From: Actinocrinis sp046724665
GTDB taxonomy: Bacteria; Actinomycetota; Actinomycetes; Streptomycetales; Catenulisporaceae
Direction: 5' to 3'
Length of the DNA: 17,922 nucleotides
NCBI GenBank assembly: GCA_046724665.1
Contig: JBKOWZ010000292.1
Coordinates: 1 to 17,922, forward strand
Made by a program: the position numbers and the translations under genes. Of the stretch, positions 7,429-16,100 are shown one piece after another (position 1 is the first letter of the stretch; the number at the start of each line of letters is the position of its first letter). The notes beneath the pieces are model-generated. The model was not told the DNA's origin. It ran no database searches and saw nothing but the letters and a program-made list of their open reading frames with translations.

Positions 7429-8730
7429 TCAGTTCCTTTCCGCGGGGTCGAACAGCAGGTCGAGCGGGTTCTCGGGCAGCGGTCCCGACCGATCGACCAG
7501 CCGGGCCAGCCTGGGCGCCGCCGAGACGTCGCCGATCAGCACCGAGCTGAGCACCCGGCCCGCGTGCACGGTCACCGAGCGGTGCGTGCCGGCCGTCGGG
7601 TCGGTCAGCCGGATCGTGCGGGGAGCGGCCGGCGCGGCGGCCGCGGCCGGGTACTGCGGCGCCGGCCGCGGCGCGGCGGCGAGGATCGCGATGTCCACGC
7701 CGGTCGCGGTGAGCCGGGCGACGGTCGATGAGCCCTGATACGCGGTCGGCGAGCCGAGCAGCGTCCTGGCGAGCGTGTCCGCCTGCTCGAGCGCGGGAGC
7801 CGCGAGCCCGTGCGCCGCCTGCGCGCCGTGCGGGGTGCGCGCGCAGTCGCCGATCGCGTGGATCCGCGGATCGGTCACGCTGGCCAGCTGCTCGTCCACC
7901 ACGACGCCGTCGCGCACGTCCAGCCCGGCGCGCGCCGCCAGCCCGGTCGCCGGGGCGCTGCCGCAGGCCAGCAGCACCAGGTCGGCGTCGAGGGTGAAGC
8001 CGTCGGCCAGCCGCACGCCGGCCAGCCGGCCGTCGCGGTCGTGCACCGCCGCGCGGGCCCGACACTCCACGTGCACCTCGATCCCGAGGCCGCGCACGGT
8101 GCGCGTCAGCACCGCGGCCGCGTCCCGGTCGAGCCGGTGGTCAAGCAGGTGAGGGCCCTGATGTATGAGGTCCACCTCGAGTCCGCGCAGCGTCAGCCCT
8201 CTGGCGCACTGCACGCCGAGCAGCCCGCCGCCGACGACCACCGCGCGCGGTTTGCGGTCGCCGCCGCGCGGCACGGAATCGACGAGGTCGGCGAGCTGCT
8301 CCTGAAGCCGCTCCAGGTCCGCGAGGCTGCGCAGGGTGTGCACGCCGGGCAGCAGGCCGTTCTCGTCCCGGATGCCGCCGAGCGGCGGCAGCACCGGGTT
8401 CGCGCCGGTCGCCAGCACCAGGTCGTCGTACGGGAACATCGAGCCGTCGTCGCCGTGCACGATCCGCCGTTGCCGGTCTATCGCGGTGGCGCGCACGCCC
8501 GTCCGGATCGAGACCCGCGGATCGGCCGGCTCCGCGAGGTCTATCCGCCGCGCGTCGAGCCGGCCGGCCAGCACCTCGGGCAGCAGGACCCTGTTGTACG
8601 GCGCGCCGGCCTCGGCGCCGAGCACGGTCACCGTGAGGTCGCCGCCCGCCTGGCCGCGGCCGGCCTGGAGCAGCCGGGTCACCACGTGGTGTCCGGCCAT
8701 GCCGTATCCGATCACGACGATCGCGCGCAT
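7429..8730 (-). CDS. FAD/NAD(P)-dependent oxidoreductase, probable nitrate reductase electron transfer protein (NasB-like)
   Basis: This 433-residue flavoprotein resembles the N-terminal half of NirB and the NasB-type electron donors of assimilatory nitrate reductases. An N-terminal FAD-binding motif GYGMAG lies at 8-13, an NAD(P)-binding motif VVVGGGLLG near residue 165, and the second FAD segment IHAIGDCA near 300. A Pro/Ala-rich insert (AAAPRPAPQYPAAAAA) precedes the C-terminal dimerisation-like region. Unlike NirB and many NasB proteins it has no CxC...CxxC cluster, so it should carry only FAD. Its ATG at 8730 shares one base with the nasA stop (TGATG), and an open upstream extension would overlap nasA by more than 1 kb, so it is rejected. 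Its position directly between nasA and nirB suggests it passes electrons from NAD(P)H to NasA. Feeding another acceptor is possible. Confidence 0.85.
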   Translation of the reverse strand: MRAIVVIGYGMAGHHVVTRLLQAGRGQAGGDLTVTVLGAEAGAPYNRVLLPEVLAGRLDARRIDLAEPADPRVSIRTGVRATAIDRQRRIVHGDDGSMFPYDDLVLATGANPVLPPLGGIRDENGLLPGVHTLRSLADLERLQEQLADLVDSVPRGGDRKPRAVVVGGGLLGVQCARGLTLRGLEVDLIHQGPHLLDHRLDRDAAAVLTRTVRGLGIEVHVECRARAAVHDRDGRLAGVRLADGFTLDADLVLLACGSAPATGLAARAGLDVRDGVVVDEQLASVTDPRIHAIGDCARTPHGAQAAHGLAAPALEQADTLARTLLGSPTAYQGSSTVARLTATGVDIAILAAAPRPAPQYPAAAAAPAAPRTIRLTDPTAGTHRSVTVHAGRVLSSVLIGDVSAAPRLARLVDRSGPLPENPLDLLFDPAERN

Positions 8731-10871
8731 CACCGGCCCGCCTTCTCGAGCCGCACCGCGCAGGTCTTGAACTCCGGCATCTTCGAGGTCGGATCCAGCG
8801 CCGGATTGGTGACCGAGTTGGCCCGGCCTGGCCCGGACCAGTGGAAGGGCATGAAGACGGTGTCCGGGCGGATCGCCCGGCTGATCCTGGCCGGGGCGGT
8901 GGCCGCGCCGCGCCTGCTGATCACGCTCACCGGCGCGCCGTCCTCGACGCCCAGCGTGCGCGCCAGATCCGGATGCAGCTCGACGAAGGGCTCCGGAGCG
9001 GCCCGGTTGAGCGCGTCCACCCGGCGGGTCTGCGCGCCCGACTGGTACTGCGACAGCACCCTGCCGGTGGTCAGCCGGTAAGGGTACTGATCGTCCGGTT
9101 CCTCGGCGGAGGGCCGGAAATCGACCGGGACGAAGCGCGCGCGGCCGTCCGGCGTCGGGAATGAGTGCTCGAACAGCCTCGGCGTTCCGCCGGGGCTCTG
9201 CGCGCCGCACGGCCAGTACAGCTCCTCGTCCCGCGCGAGCCGCTCGTGGGTGATGGCGGAGTAGTCGGCCACGCCGCCCGCGCTCGCCCGGCCGAGTTCG
9301 GCGAACACCTCGGCCGGGTCGGCGGACAGCTTGCCGCCGAGCCGGGCCGCCAGTTCGGCCAGGATCTCCAGATCGGTGCGCACACCCGGATGCGGCGGGA
9401 TCGCCGCCGGGCGCAGCAGGACCCTGCCCTCCAGGTTCGTCATGGTGCCGGTCTCCTCGGCCCACTGCGCGCTCGGCAGCACCACGTCGGCGATCTCGGC
9501 CGTCTCCGAGCGCACCAGGTCGCAGACCACCAGGAAGTCGAGCGAGCGAAGCCGCGCCTCGATCCGCGCCGCGCCGGGCGCGCTGACCAGCAGGTTCGAG
9601 CCCATCACCAGCAGCGCGTCGATCCGGTCCGCACCGCGCTCGCCGTCGTCGCGGCCGCACCGCTCCAGCAGCTCCACCGCGCTCGGCCCCGGACCGGGCA
9701 GCTCGTCCGGATCCATGCCCCAGACCGCCGCCACGTGCTCCCGCGCCGCCGGATCGTCGAGCCTGCGGTAGCCCGGCAACTGGTCCGACTTCTGCCCGTG
9801 TTCGCGCCCGCCCTGCCCGTTGCCCTGCCCGGTCAGCGGGCCGTAGCCCGATCCCGGCCGCCCCGGCAGGCCGAGCGCGAGGGCCAGGTTGATCCACGCG
9901 CCAACCGTGTCGGTGCCCTTGCTGTGCTGCTCGGTGCCGCGCGCGGTGAGGATCATCGCCCCGCCCACACGTGCCGCCTCGGCCAGCGCCGTCACCGTCT
10001 CGCGCATCGCCGCGACCGACACGCCGGTCAGCCGCTCGACACGCTCCGGCCAGTACGCGGTCGCGATCCGCCGCGCCTCGTCGAAGCCGTTCGTGCGCGC
10101 CGCGACGTAGTCCTCGTCCACCAGGCCCTCGGCGACCGCCAGGTGCAGCATCCCGAGCGCCAGCGCCAGATCCGAGCCCGGCACCGGCTGAAGGTGCCGG
10201 TCGGCCAGTTCTGCGGTCTTGGTGCGGCGCGGATCGACCGTGATCAGCACGCCGCCCGCCTCGCGCGCCGCGCTGAAGTGGCGCATGATCGGCGGCATCG
10301 TCTCGGCCGGGTTCGCGCCGATCAGCAGGATCGCGCGCGCCCGCCGGATGTCGCGTACCGGGAACGGCAGCCCGCGGTCCACGCCGAAGGCCCGGTTCTG
10401 CGCCGCCGCCGCGGACGACATGCAGAACCGGCCGTTGTAGTCGATGTTCGGGGTCTTGAGCACCGCGCGGGCGAACCGGCCGAGCTGGTAGGCCTTCTCG
10501 TTGGTCAGCGAGCCCCCGCCGAACACCGCGACCGCCTCAGGCCGCCGCGAGCCGAGTTCCCGCGCGACCCGGTCCAGCGCCTCCTGCCAGGAGACTGGGC
10601 GCAGCTCGCCGCCGCGCTCGTCGCGCATCAGCGGCGTGGTCAGCCGCACCTCAGGCCGCAGCAACTCCCCGGCGGTCGCGCCCTTCCCGCACAGCGCGCC
10701 TTCGTTGACCGGGAATTGCGCCCGGCCGACGACCTCAAGCACCGACGACGAGGACGACGCCGCTGAGCCTGCGGGCACCAGTTCGATCCCGCACTGGAGT
10801 GCGCAGTACGGACAGTGGCTGCGAGCTCCTCCGCTGCCACCGCTGTCCGCGGCCCCCGGCGTTCCCGTCAT
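8730..10871 (-). CDS. nasA: Assimilatory nitrate reductase catalytic subunit (molybdopterin enzyme)
   Basis: This 713-residue cytoplasmic enzyme reduces nitrate to nitrite. It is a member of the Mo-bisMGD oxidoreductase family. The N-terminus has the [4Fe-4S] ligands C20, C23, C27 and C61 (HCPYCALQC...LCGKG). The presumed molybdenum ligand is C150 in NGRFCMSSAAAA. The stretch GPLTGQGNGQGGREHGQ is characteristic of the assimilatory NasA/NarB group, and a molybdopterin-dinucleotide binding domain forms the C-terminus (TTGRVLSQYQSGAQTRR onwards). No Tat signal is present, which fits the cytoplasmic assimilatory type. The protein ends after that domain, without the extra C-terminal BFD [2Fe-2S] domain seen in Klebsiella-type NasA. 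The ATG at 10871 lacks a good ribosome binding site, but the conserved cysteines begin only 20 residues on, so the start cannot be far off. It is the first gene of the minus-strand cluster. Confidence 0.94.
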   Translation of the reverse strand: MTGTPGAADSGGSGGARSHCPYCALQCGIELVPAGSAASSSSSVLEVVGRAQFPVNEGALCGKGATAGELLRPEVRLTTPLMRDERGGELRPVSWQEALDRVARELGSRRPEAVAVFGGGSLTNEKAYQLGRFARAVLKTPNIDYNGRFCMSSAAAAQNRAFGVDRGLPFPVRDIRRARAILLIGANPAETMPPIMRHFSAAREAGGVLITVDPRRTKTAELADRHLQPVPGSDLALALGMLHLAVAEGLVDEDYVAARTNGFDEARRIATAYWPERVERLTGVSVAAMRETVTALAEAARVGGAMILTARGTEQHSKGTDTVGAWINLALALGLPGRPGSGYGPLTGQGNGQGGREHGQKSDQLPGYRRLDDPAAREHVAAVWGMDPDELPGPGPSAVELLERCGRDDGERGADRIDALLVMGSNLLVSAPGAARIEARLRSLDFLVVCDLVRSETAEIADVVLPSAQWAEETGTMTNLEGRVLLRPAAIPPHPGVRTDLEILAELAARLGGKLSADPAEVFAELGRASAGGVADYSAITHERLARDEELYWPCGAQSPGGTPRLFEHSFPTPDGRARFVPVDFRPSAEEPDDQYPYRLTTGRVLSQYQSGAQTRRVDALNRAAPEPFVELHPDLARTLGVEDGAPVSVISRRGAATAPARISRAIRPDTVFMPFHWSGPGRANSVTNPALDPTSKMPEFKTCAVRLEKAGR

Positions 10872-10970
10872 GCCTACGACGGTGCGCTGCGGCTATGACG
10901 CGTCGGGGTCGGGTTCATTTCGTCGCGCGCACGTGTTCCTCACGTCTCGCCCGACCCTGTGTGCGCGTTC

Positions 10971-10995
10971 GGCCATTACACAACCTGCAATGGCC
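10971..10995. promoter_or_regulatory. Inverted repeat GGCCATT-N11-AATGGCC, candidate operator
   Basis: The arms at 10971-10977 and 10989-10995 are perfectly complementary, and their centres are 18 bp apart. That is close to two helical turns, as expected for a dimeric regulator. A partial direct echo (GGCCTTAC) begins at 10992. The site lies midway between nasA and nnaR. NnaR autoregulation or divergent control is a natural guess, but no binding motif is known to me to compare with. Confidence 0.4.
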
Positions 10996-11032
10996 TTACC
11001 GGTGTGTAGCGGCTTGGCAACATACCCGTAAC
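10995..11032 (+). promoter_or_regulatory. Candidate GlnR box upstream of nnaR
   Basis: Four 5-mers recur at exact 11-bp steps: CTTAC (10995), GTAGC (11006), GCAAC (11017) and GTAAC (11028). The last three read as gTnAc-N6-GaAAc-N6-gTnAc, with one mismatch in each of the first two and none in the third. GlnR is known to control nnaR in Streptomyces coelicolor, so a box here is expected. It ends 23 bp before the nnaR start codon, which is close for an activator; it might instead serve the divergent nasA promoter or both. Confidence 0.45.
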
Positions 11033-11055
11033 GGCGGACGGCCACTGTTTCCGAC

Positions 11056-12288
11056 ATGGCACTGGCAGAGACGGTCGGGCAGTCTCCGAGCTACCAGCCC
11101 CGCAGTGAGCAGACTCAGAGCCAGACCCAGGCGGTCTTCGACGAGTTCCCGCTCACCGGCTGCGTCGTAGCGGTCACCGCGGACAGGCGGCGCGACGACC
11201 TGGCCTCGCTGCTGCGTCGGCGCGGCGCGAAGGTCATCGAGACTCCGACGCTGCGCCTCGTCCCGCTGGACGACGACGCCGCTCTGCGTAAGGCGACGAA
11301 CGACTGCCTGACCGCACAGCTCGACTACGCGGTGGCGACCACGGGCAGCGGCTGGCGCGGATGGATGTCCGCGGCGGAGAGCTGGGGCATGGGCGAGGAG
11401 CTGAACCGGATGCTCGCCAGCGCCGTAATCGTCTCCCGCGGGCCGAAGGCGACCGGCGCCGTGCGCGCCGCAGGGTTGCGCGAGAGTTACAGCGCGCCCT
11501 CCGAGTCCAGCGACGAATTGCTGAGCTATCTGCTCGAACAGGGCGTCACCGGAAAGCGCGTCGCCGTCCAGCAGTACGGGGTGGAGAACCCCGCCGAGGA
11601 CACGCGCTTCGTCACCACGCTGCGCGACGCCGGGGCGACCGTCGTCGATATCCCCGTCTACCGCTGGGGTCCGCCCTCGGACCGCGCGGCGGTGCGCCGG
11701 CTGGTGGACGCGATCGTCCGGCGCGAGATCCACGCGGTCAGCTTCACCTCGGCGCCCGGCGTCACCGCGCTGCTGGAGGCCGCCGCCGTGACCGGGGCGC
11801 TCGATCAGTTCCTTGACGCCCTGCGCACGGACGTCACCGCGGTCTGCGTCGGCCCGGTGTGCGCCCGGCCGCTCGAAGCCCTCGACGTGCGTGCGGTCTG
11901 GCCGGAGCGGGCCAGGCTCGGCGCGATGGTCGCCACGCTGTGCTCGGTGCTGCCGCCGCGGGTGCGCCACGAGGTGCCCATCGACAAGGAACGCACCCTG
12001 ACGCTGCAAGGGCTGGCCGCCATGGTCACCGGCGGCACGCCGGTCATCCTCGCCCCGCTGCCCGCCGCCGTGCTGGCCGAACTCGGCCGCCGCCCCGGCT
12101 GGGTGGTCTCGCGCGCCGACCTGCTGCGCCGGGTGTGGGGGCCGCGCGGGGCCGGTTCGGGCGGCCGCGACGAGCACGCGGTCGAGGCCACGGTGGCGCG
12201 CCTGCGCACCGCGCTCGGTCCCGACGCGTCGCTGGTCAAGACCGTGACGAAACGCGGCTACCGGCTGGCCGTCGATCCGACCGACTGA
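11056..12288 (+). CDS. nnaR: NnaR-type nitrate assimilation regulator (HemD-like domain plus winged helix)
   Basis: This 410-residue protein joins a uroporphyrinogen-III synthase (HemD)-like domain at about 35-290 to an OmpR/PhoB-type winged-helix DNA-binding domain at about 310-406. The winged helix is recognised by RADLLRRVWGP, the HAVEATVARLRTALG recognition region and the wing VKTVTKRGYRL. HemD-like features include LTGCVVAVTADRRRDDL at the start and VSFTSAPGVTALLEAA in the second lobe. The first 30 residues are Gln/Ser-rich and probably flexible. The architecture is that of NnaR of Streptomyces and mycobacteria (Rv0260c type), which activates nitrate/nitrite assimilation together with GlnR. 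Its place next to nasA-nirBD and a chelatase gene fits. The ATG at 11056 has no clear Shine-Dalgarno sequence. Whether the HemD-like part makes or senses a tetrapyrrole is not shown by the sequence. Confidence 0.9.
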   Translation: MALAETVGQSPSYQPRSEQTQSQTQAVFDEFPLTGCVVAVTADRRRDDLASLLRRRGAKVIETPTLRLVPLDDDAALRKATNDCLTAQLDYAVATTGSGWRGWMSAAESWGMGEELNRMLASAVIVSRGPKATGAVRAAGLRESYSAPSESSDELLSYLLEQGVTGKRVAVQQYGVENPAEDTRFVTTLRDAGATVVDIPVYRWGPPSDRAAVRRLVDAIVRREIHAVSFTSAPGVTALLEAAAVTGALDQFLDALRTDVTAVCVGPVCARPLEALDVRAVWPERARLGAMVATLCSVLPPRVRHEVPIDKERTLTLQGLAAMVTGGTPVILAPLPAAVLAELGRRPGWVVSRADLLRRVWGPRGAGSGGRDEHAVEATVARLRTALGPDASLVKTVTKRGYRLAVDPTD

Positions 12289-12323
12289 ACGGCACACGCA
12301 CCGGCGAAGAGGAGTCCGCGACC

Positions 12324-13181
12324 ATGACAGTGCCGGTGCTCGACTTCTTCGAGTACGGCGGTCACCGCCCGGCCTGGCTGCCCGCGCCGCCCGGCGTGCT
12401 GCCTCCGCCGCGCGCGGACGTGCCGCTGCTGGCCGTCGCGCACGGCACCAACGACCCGCGCGGCCTGGAAACCCTCGACGCGCTGCTCGAGCGGGTCAGG
12501 TTCCTGCGTCCGGGCGTGGAGACCTCGCTGTCCTTCGTCTCGGTGGCCCGCCCCCGGGTGGCCGAGCAACTGGTCCGGCTGTTCGCCGAGGGCGTGACCG
12601 AGCTCGTCATCCTTCCGCTGCTGCTCGGCACCGGTTACCACGTGCGGCACGACATCCCCGAGGCGCTGCGGACCGCCGCGCGGCAGCCCGGCGGCAACGC
12701 GGCCAGGATCTACCCGGCCGCGCCGCTCGGCCCCGATCCGCTGCTCGCCGCGGTGTTGCAGGATCGGCTCGCCGCGGCGCACGGCACCGTGTTCGGCACG
12801 CAGGTCGTGCTGGCGGCGGCCGGCTCGGCGGACCGCGCCGCGAACGCCGACGCGGTCACGATGGCCGGGATGCTCGCCGAACGGCTGGGCATGCCGGTGC
12901 GTACGGGGTATGTCACGACCGCGGAACCCGACATCACCGCGCTGCTCGCCCGGCTGGCCCGGCGCGGCCGCCCCGTCGCCGTGGCCACGTACCTGCTCGC
13001 CTCGGGCGAGTTCAGCCGCCGGATCTCGGACAGCGCGACGCTCGCGGCGCTCGGCGCGGACACCCCGAGCCGCATGTGCGTGAGCGAGCCGCTCGGCGCG
13101 CACGACCAGGTCGCGCGGCTGGTGCTGCGGCGGTACGACGCGGCGCTTGCCGCACCGCCGCTGGACCGGCCGTTCAGATGA
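12324..13181 (+). CDS. cbiX: Sirohydrochlorin chelatase, CbiX/SirB family
   Basis: This 285-residue protein is a type II chelatase expected to insert Fe2+ into sirohydrochlorin to give sirohaem, the NirB cofactor; cobalt insertion for cobalamin is the alternative. The N-terminal lobe has the family hallmarks: AVAHGTNDPRG with H40 and the LLGTGYHVRHDIPEAL motif with H106 and H109. The C-terminal lobe repeats the fold but lacks the histidine of the AHG motif (it reads LAAAGSADRAAN), so it looks non-catalytic. A proline-rich extension of about 30 residues precedes the first lobe. The ATG at 12324 has GAAGAGGAG about 9 nt upstream and lies 35 nt after nnaR, so the two are probably one operon. The homologous pair Rv0260c-Rv0259c in Mycobacterium tuberculosis has the same order. 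Its stop overlaps the convergent tricorn gene by 8 bp. Confidence 0.88.
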   Translation: MTVPVLDFFEYGGHRPAWLPAPPGVLPPPRADVPLLAVAHGTNDPRGLETLDALLERVRFLRPGVETSLSFVSVARPRVAEQLVRLFAEGVTELVILPLLLGTGYHVRHDIPEALRTAARQPGGNAARIYPAAPLGPDPLLAAVLQDRLAAAHGTVFGTQVVLAAAGSADRAANADAVTMAGMLAERLGMPVRTGYVTTAEPDITALLARLARRGRPVAVATYLLASGEFSRRISDSATLAALGADTPSRMCVSEPLGAHDQVARLVLRRYDAALAAPPLDRPFR

Positions 13182-16100
13182 CCGGCGGCGTCGCGGGCGG
13201 CCTGCGCTCCAGCTCCTCCAGTGCCATCCGGATCGCGGTGTCCAGCTGCGGGTCGCGTCCGGCCGCCCAGTCGTGCGGCGGGATCGTCACCTCGACGTCC
13301 GGATCCACGCCGTAGTTCTCCACACCCCAGCCGACGTCGCCGTCGAACCAGAAGGCGAACTTCGGCTGGGTGACCCCGGTGCCGTCGACCAGCGTGTACT
13401 TCGCATCGATGCCGATCACTCCGCCCCAGGTCCGAGTGCCGATCACCGGGGCGATGCCGTACAGCTTGATCGCCTGCGTGGCGATGTCGCCGTCGGACCC
13501 GGCGTACTCGTCCGCGATCGCGACGATCGGCCCGCGCGGCGCCTCGCTCGGGTAGCTGGCCGGCTCGGTCAGCCGGGTCAGCTGCCAGCCGATGATCCGC
13601 CGCCCCAGCTTCTCCACCACCAGCTGCGAGGTGTGCCCGCCGCCGTTCTCCCGCAGGTCGAGGATCAGCCCGTCGGCCTCGAACGCGCCGCGCATGTCGC
13701 GGTGGAACTCGGCCCAGCCCCAGGAGACCATGTCGGGCACGTGCAGATAGCCCAGCCGCCCGCCGGACGCCTCGCGCACCGCGGCGCGCCGCCGGTCAAC
13801 CAGGTCGTGGTAACGCACCAGCGCCTCGCTCGCCAGCGGCACGACCACGACCCGCCGGTCCGCCGGCTCGGCGCCGTCCCGGCGCAGCGTCAGCTCCACC
13901 GGTTTGCCCGCCTTCCCGCCGAGCAGCGCGTTCGGTCCGTGCACGGGATCGACCGGCTTGCCGTCCACCGCGACGATCGCGTCGCCCGGCCGGGCCGCCA
14001 CCCCCGGCGCCGCCAGCGGGGAGCGGGCCCCCATCACCGACGACTCGCCGCGCAGCACCCTGACGATCCGCCAGGTGCCGTCGTCGTCCCGCGCCAGGTC
14101 GGTGCCGAGCAGGCCCTGGACCAGCGCGTCGTGCGTACCGGCCGCCGGAGGCCTGACGTACGCGTGCGAGCTGCCCAGCTCGCCCTGCATCTCCCAGAGC
14201 ACGTCGTGCAGGTCGTCGCGGGTGCCGATCCGGTCCAGCAGCGGCCGGTAGCGCTCGGCCACCGCCGGCCAGTCAAGCCCGGCCATGTCCTCGCGCCAGA
14301 AGTTGTCCCGCATCAGCCGCCAGGCCTCGTCGTACATCTGCGCCCACTCGGCCGCTGGCTCGACGGTCACCCGGATCCGGTCGAGGTCCACGTCGATCGC
14401 GTCGTCGTCCTTGGCGTCGGAGCCCTTCACCTTCAGGCTGCCGCCGTCCAGATAGGCCAGCTGCGCGCCGTCGCCGGAGACGGCGTAGCCGTCCAGCTCG
14501 TCCACGATCGTGATGCGCTTGCGCTTCTCCAGGTCGTAGCGGACCAGACTCGGCTTCGGGTGCTCGTCTGACGCACCGATCAGCGCCTCATGCAGCTCGC
14601 CGGTGTGCGGCGGGTCCATCCACACCACGCCGCCCTTGACCGCGCGCAGCGTGCGGTAACCGCCTGCCTCGACCGGGAACGGGACGATCCGCGCGTCGAT
14701 GCCTTCAAGATCCACCTGGACGTCGTCGTCGTCATCGTCCTGCTCGTCCGCGCCCTCACCCGTCTTCTCTGACTTCTCTGACTTCTCCGACGAGGCCGGA
14801 CGCCCGTTCAGCTCCGGCGCGAACGGCGAGGGCGTCGTCTCGGCCAGGGTGACGAGGTACGGCCGGACACCCGGCAGGAAGCCGAGGTCGAAGAAATGAT
14901 CGTCGTACACGGGGTCGTAGACCCGGTTGGAGAGGAACGCCAGGTACTTGCCGTCGTGCGTGAACGTGGGCGACCAGTCGTCGAACCGCGGCGCGGTCAC
15001 ATCCACGACCGTGCGGTCGGCCAGCCGCGCCAGCCGGATGTGCGTGTACTCCTCCGGATCCCACGGCTGTGCCCAGGCGAGGTAGGCCGAATCCGAGGAG
15101 AAGACCAGGCCGCGCACCTCGGAGTTGACGCTGCGCGCCAGTTCCGTCACCGGCTCGCCCGCGCCCTGCCCGGCTTCGCCATCCTCCTCGCCGCCCAACT
15201 CAACCAGCAGCAGCCGTCCGTCATGCGCCGCGACGGCCGCGACCTTCCCGTCCGGCGAGACCGCGAGTTCGAGCACGTGCCCGAGTTCGCCGTGCGCCAG
15301 CCGCCGCCGTACCGAGCCGTCCGCCGCGATGACGTCGAGCCCGTCCTCGCCTCCGGTATCCGAGACGCACAGCACCGTCTCCGTCCCCGGGATGACCTCC
15401 GGCAGCCGGCCGCGCACTCCCGGCGTGCTGAGCAGCGTCAGCGCCGGACCGTCCTGCGCGGGCAACCAGTGCACCGTGCCGCGCACCTCCGTCGCCAGCA
15501 CCCGGCCGCTCTTGGACAGCGAGAAGTCGCCGAGCCCGTGCCGTGCGGACACCGGGAAGGGCGCGCGGCCGGTGCGTACGCCGCCGAGGCGGATGTCCAG
15601 GCGCACCGGTTCCGCGTCGAGCGACTCGAGCAGCCACAGATCTCCGGCGCACTGGTAGACGACACGCCTGCCGTCCGTCGTCGCGTGGCGTGCGTAGAAG
15701 TGCCCGTGGTCGGTGTGGCGCCGCATGTCCGTGCCGTCGGGCGTGGCGGAGTACAGCGCGCCGACGCCTTCGTGGTCCGAGAGGAAGACCACCCGGCCCG
15801 CCACCCACATCGGGTTGACCAGGTGGTTGCCCACGTCGCCGAGGATGCGCGTGTACTCGCCGCCGTCCGGCGAGTACCAGATCTTCCCGCCGGTGCCGCC
15901 GCGATAGTGCTTCCACCGCGCCGGTTCCGCATAGAGCGCCGAGCCGACGAGTACGGCGCCGTTCGCCGCGACCGACACGTCGCCGGCTGGACCGTACGGC
16001 AACCGGCGCGCCGGTCCGTCGAGCGGCACCCCGAACGCCCATGTGCGTCCGGTGTCGTGCTGCCCGGTGCGGCTGATCACGAGCACCTCGTCGTCGGACA

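Larger units (their letters stand above)
10872..11055. promoter_or_regulatory. Divergent nasA/nnaR promoter region
   Basis: This 184-bp gap separates the divergent nasA and nnaR starts and must hold both promoters. It contains a perfect 7-bp inverted repeat (10971-10995) and, right next to it, a GlnR-like box with 11-bp periodicity (10995-11032). The nasA-proximal part contains an 8-bp palindrome GACGCGTC (10897-10904) and only weak matches to GlnR elements. I could not assign -10/-35 boxes with confidence. Confidence 0.6.

Noticed and set aside
8731..9897. Upstream extension of the flavoprotein frame into nasA (822-codon frame)
   Set aside because: The extension is low-complexity shadow of nasA. 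The FAD motif starts right after the ATG at 8730, which shares a base with the nasA stop.
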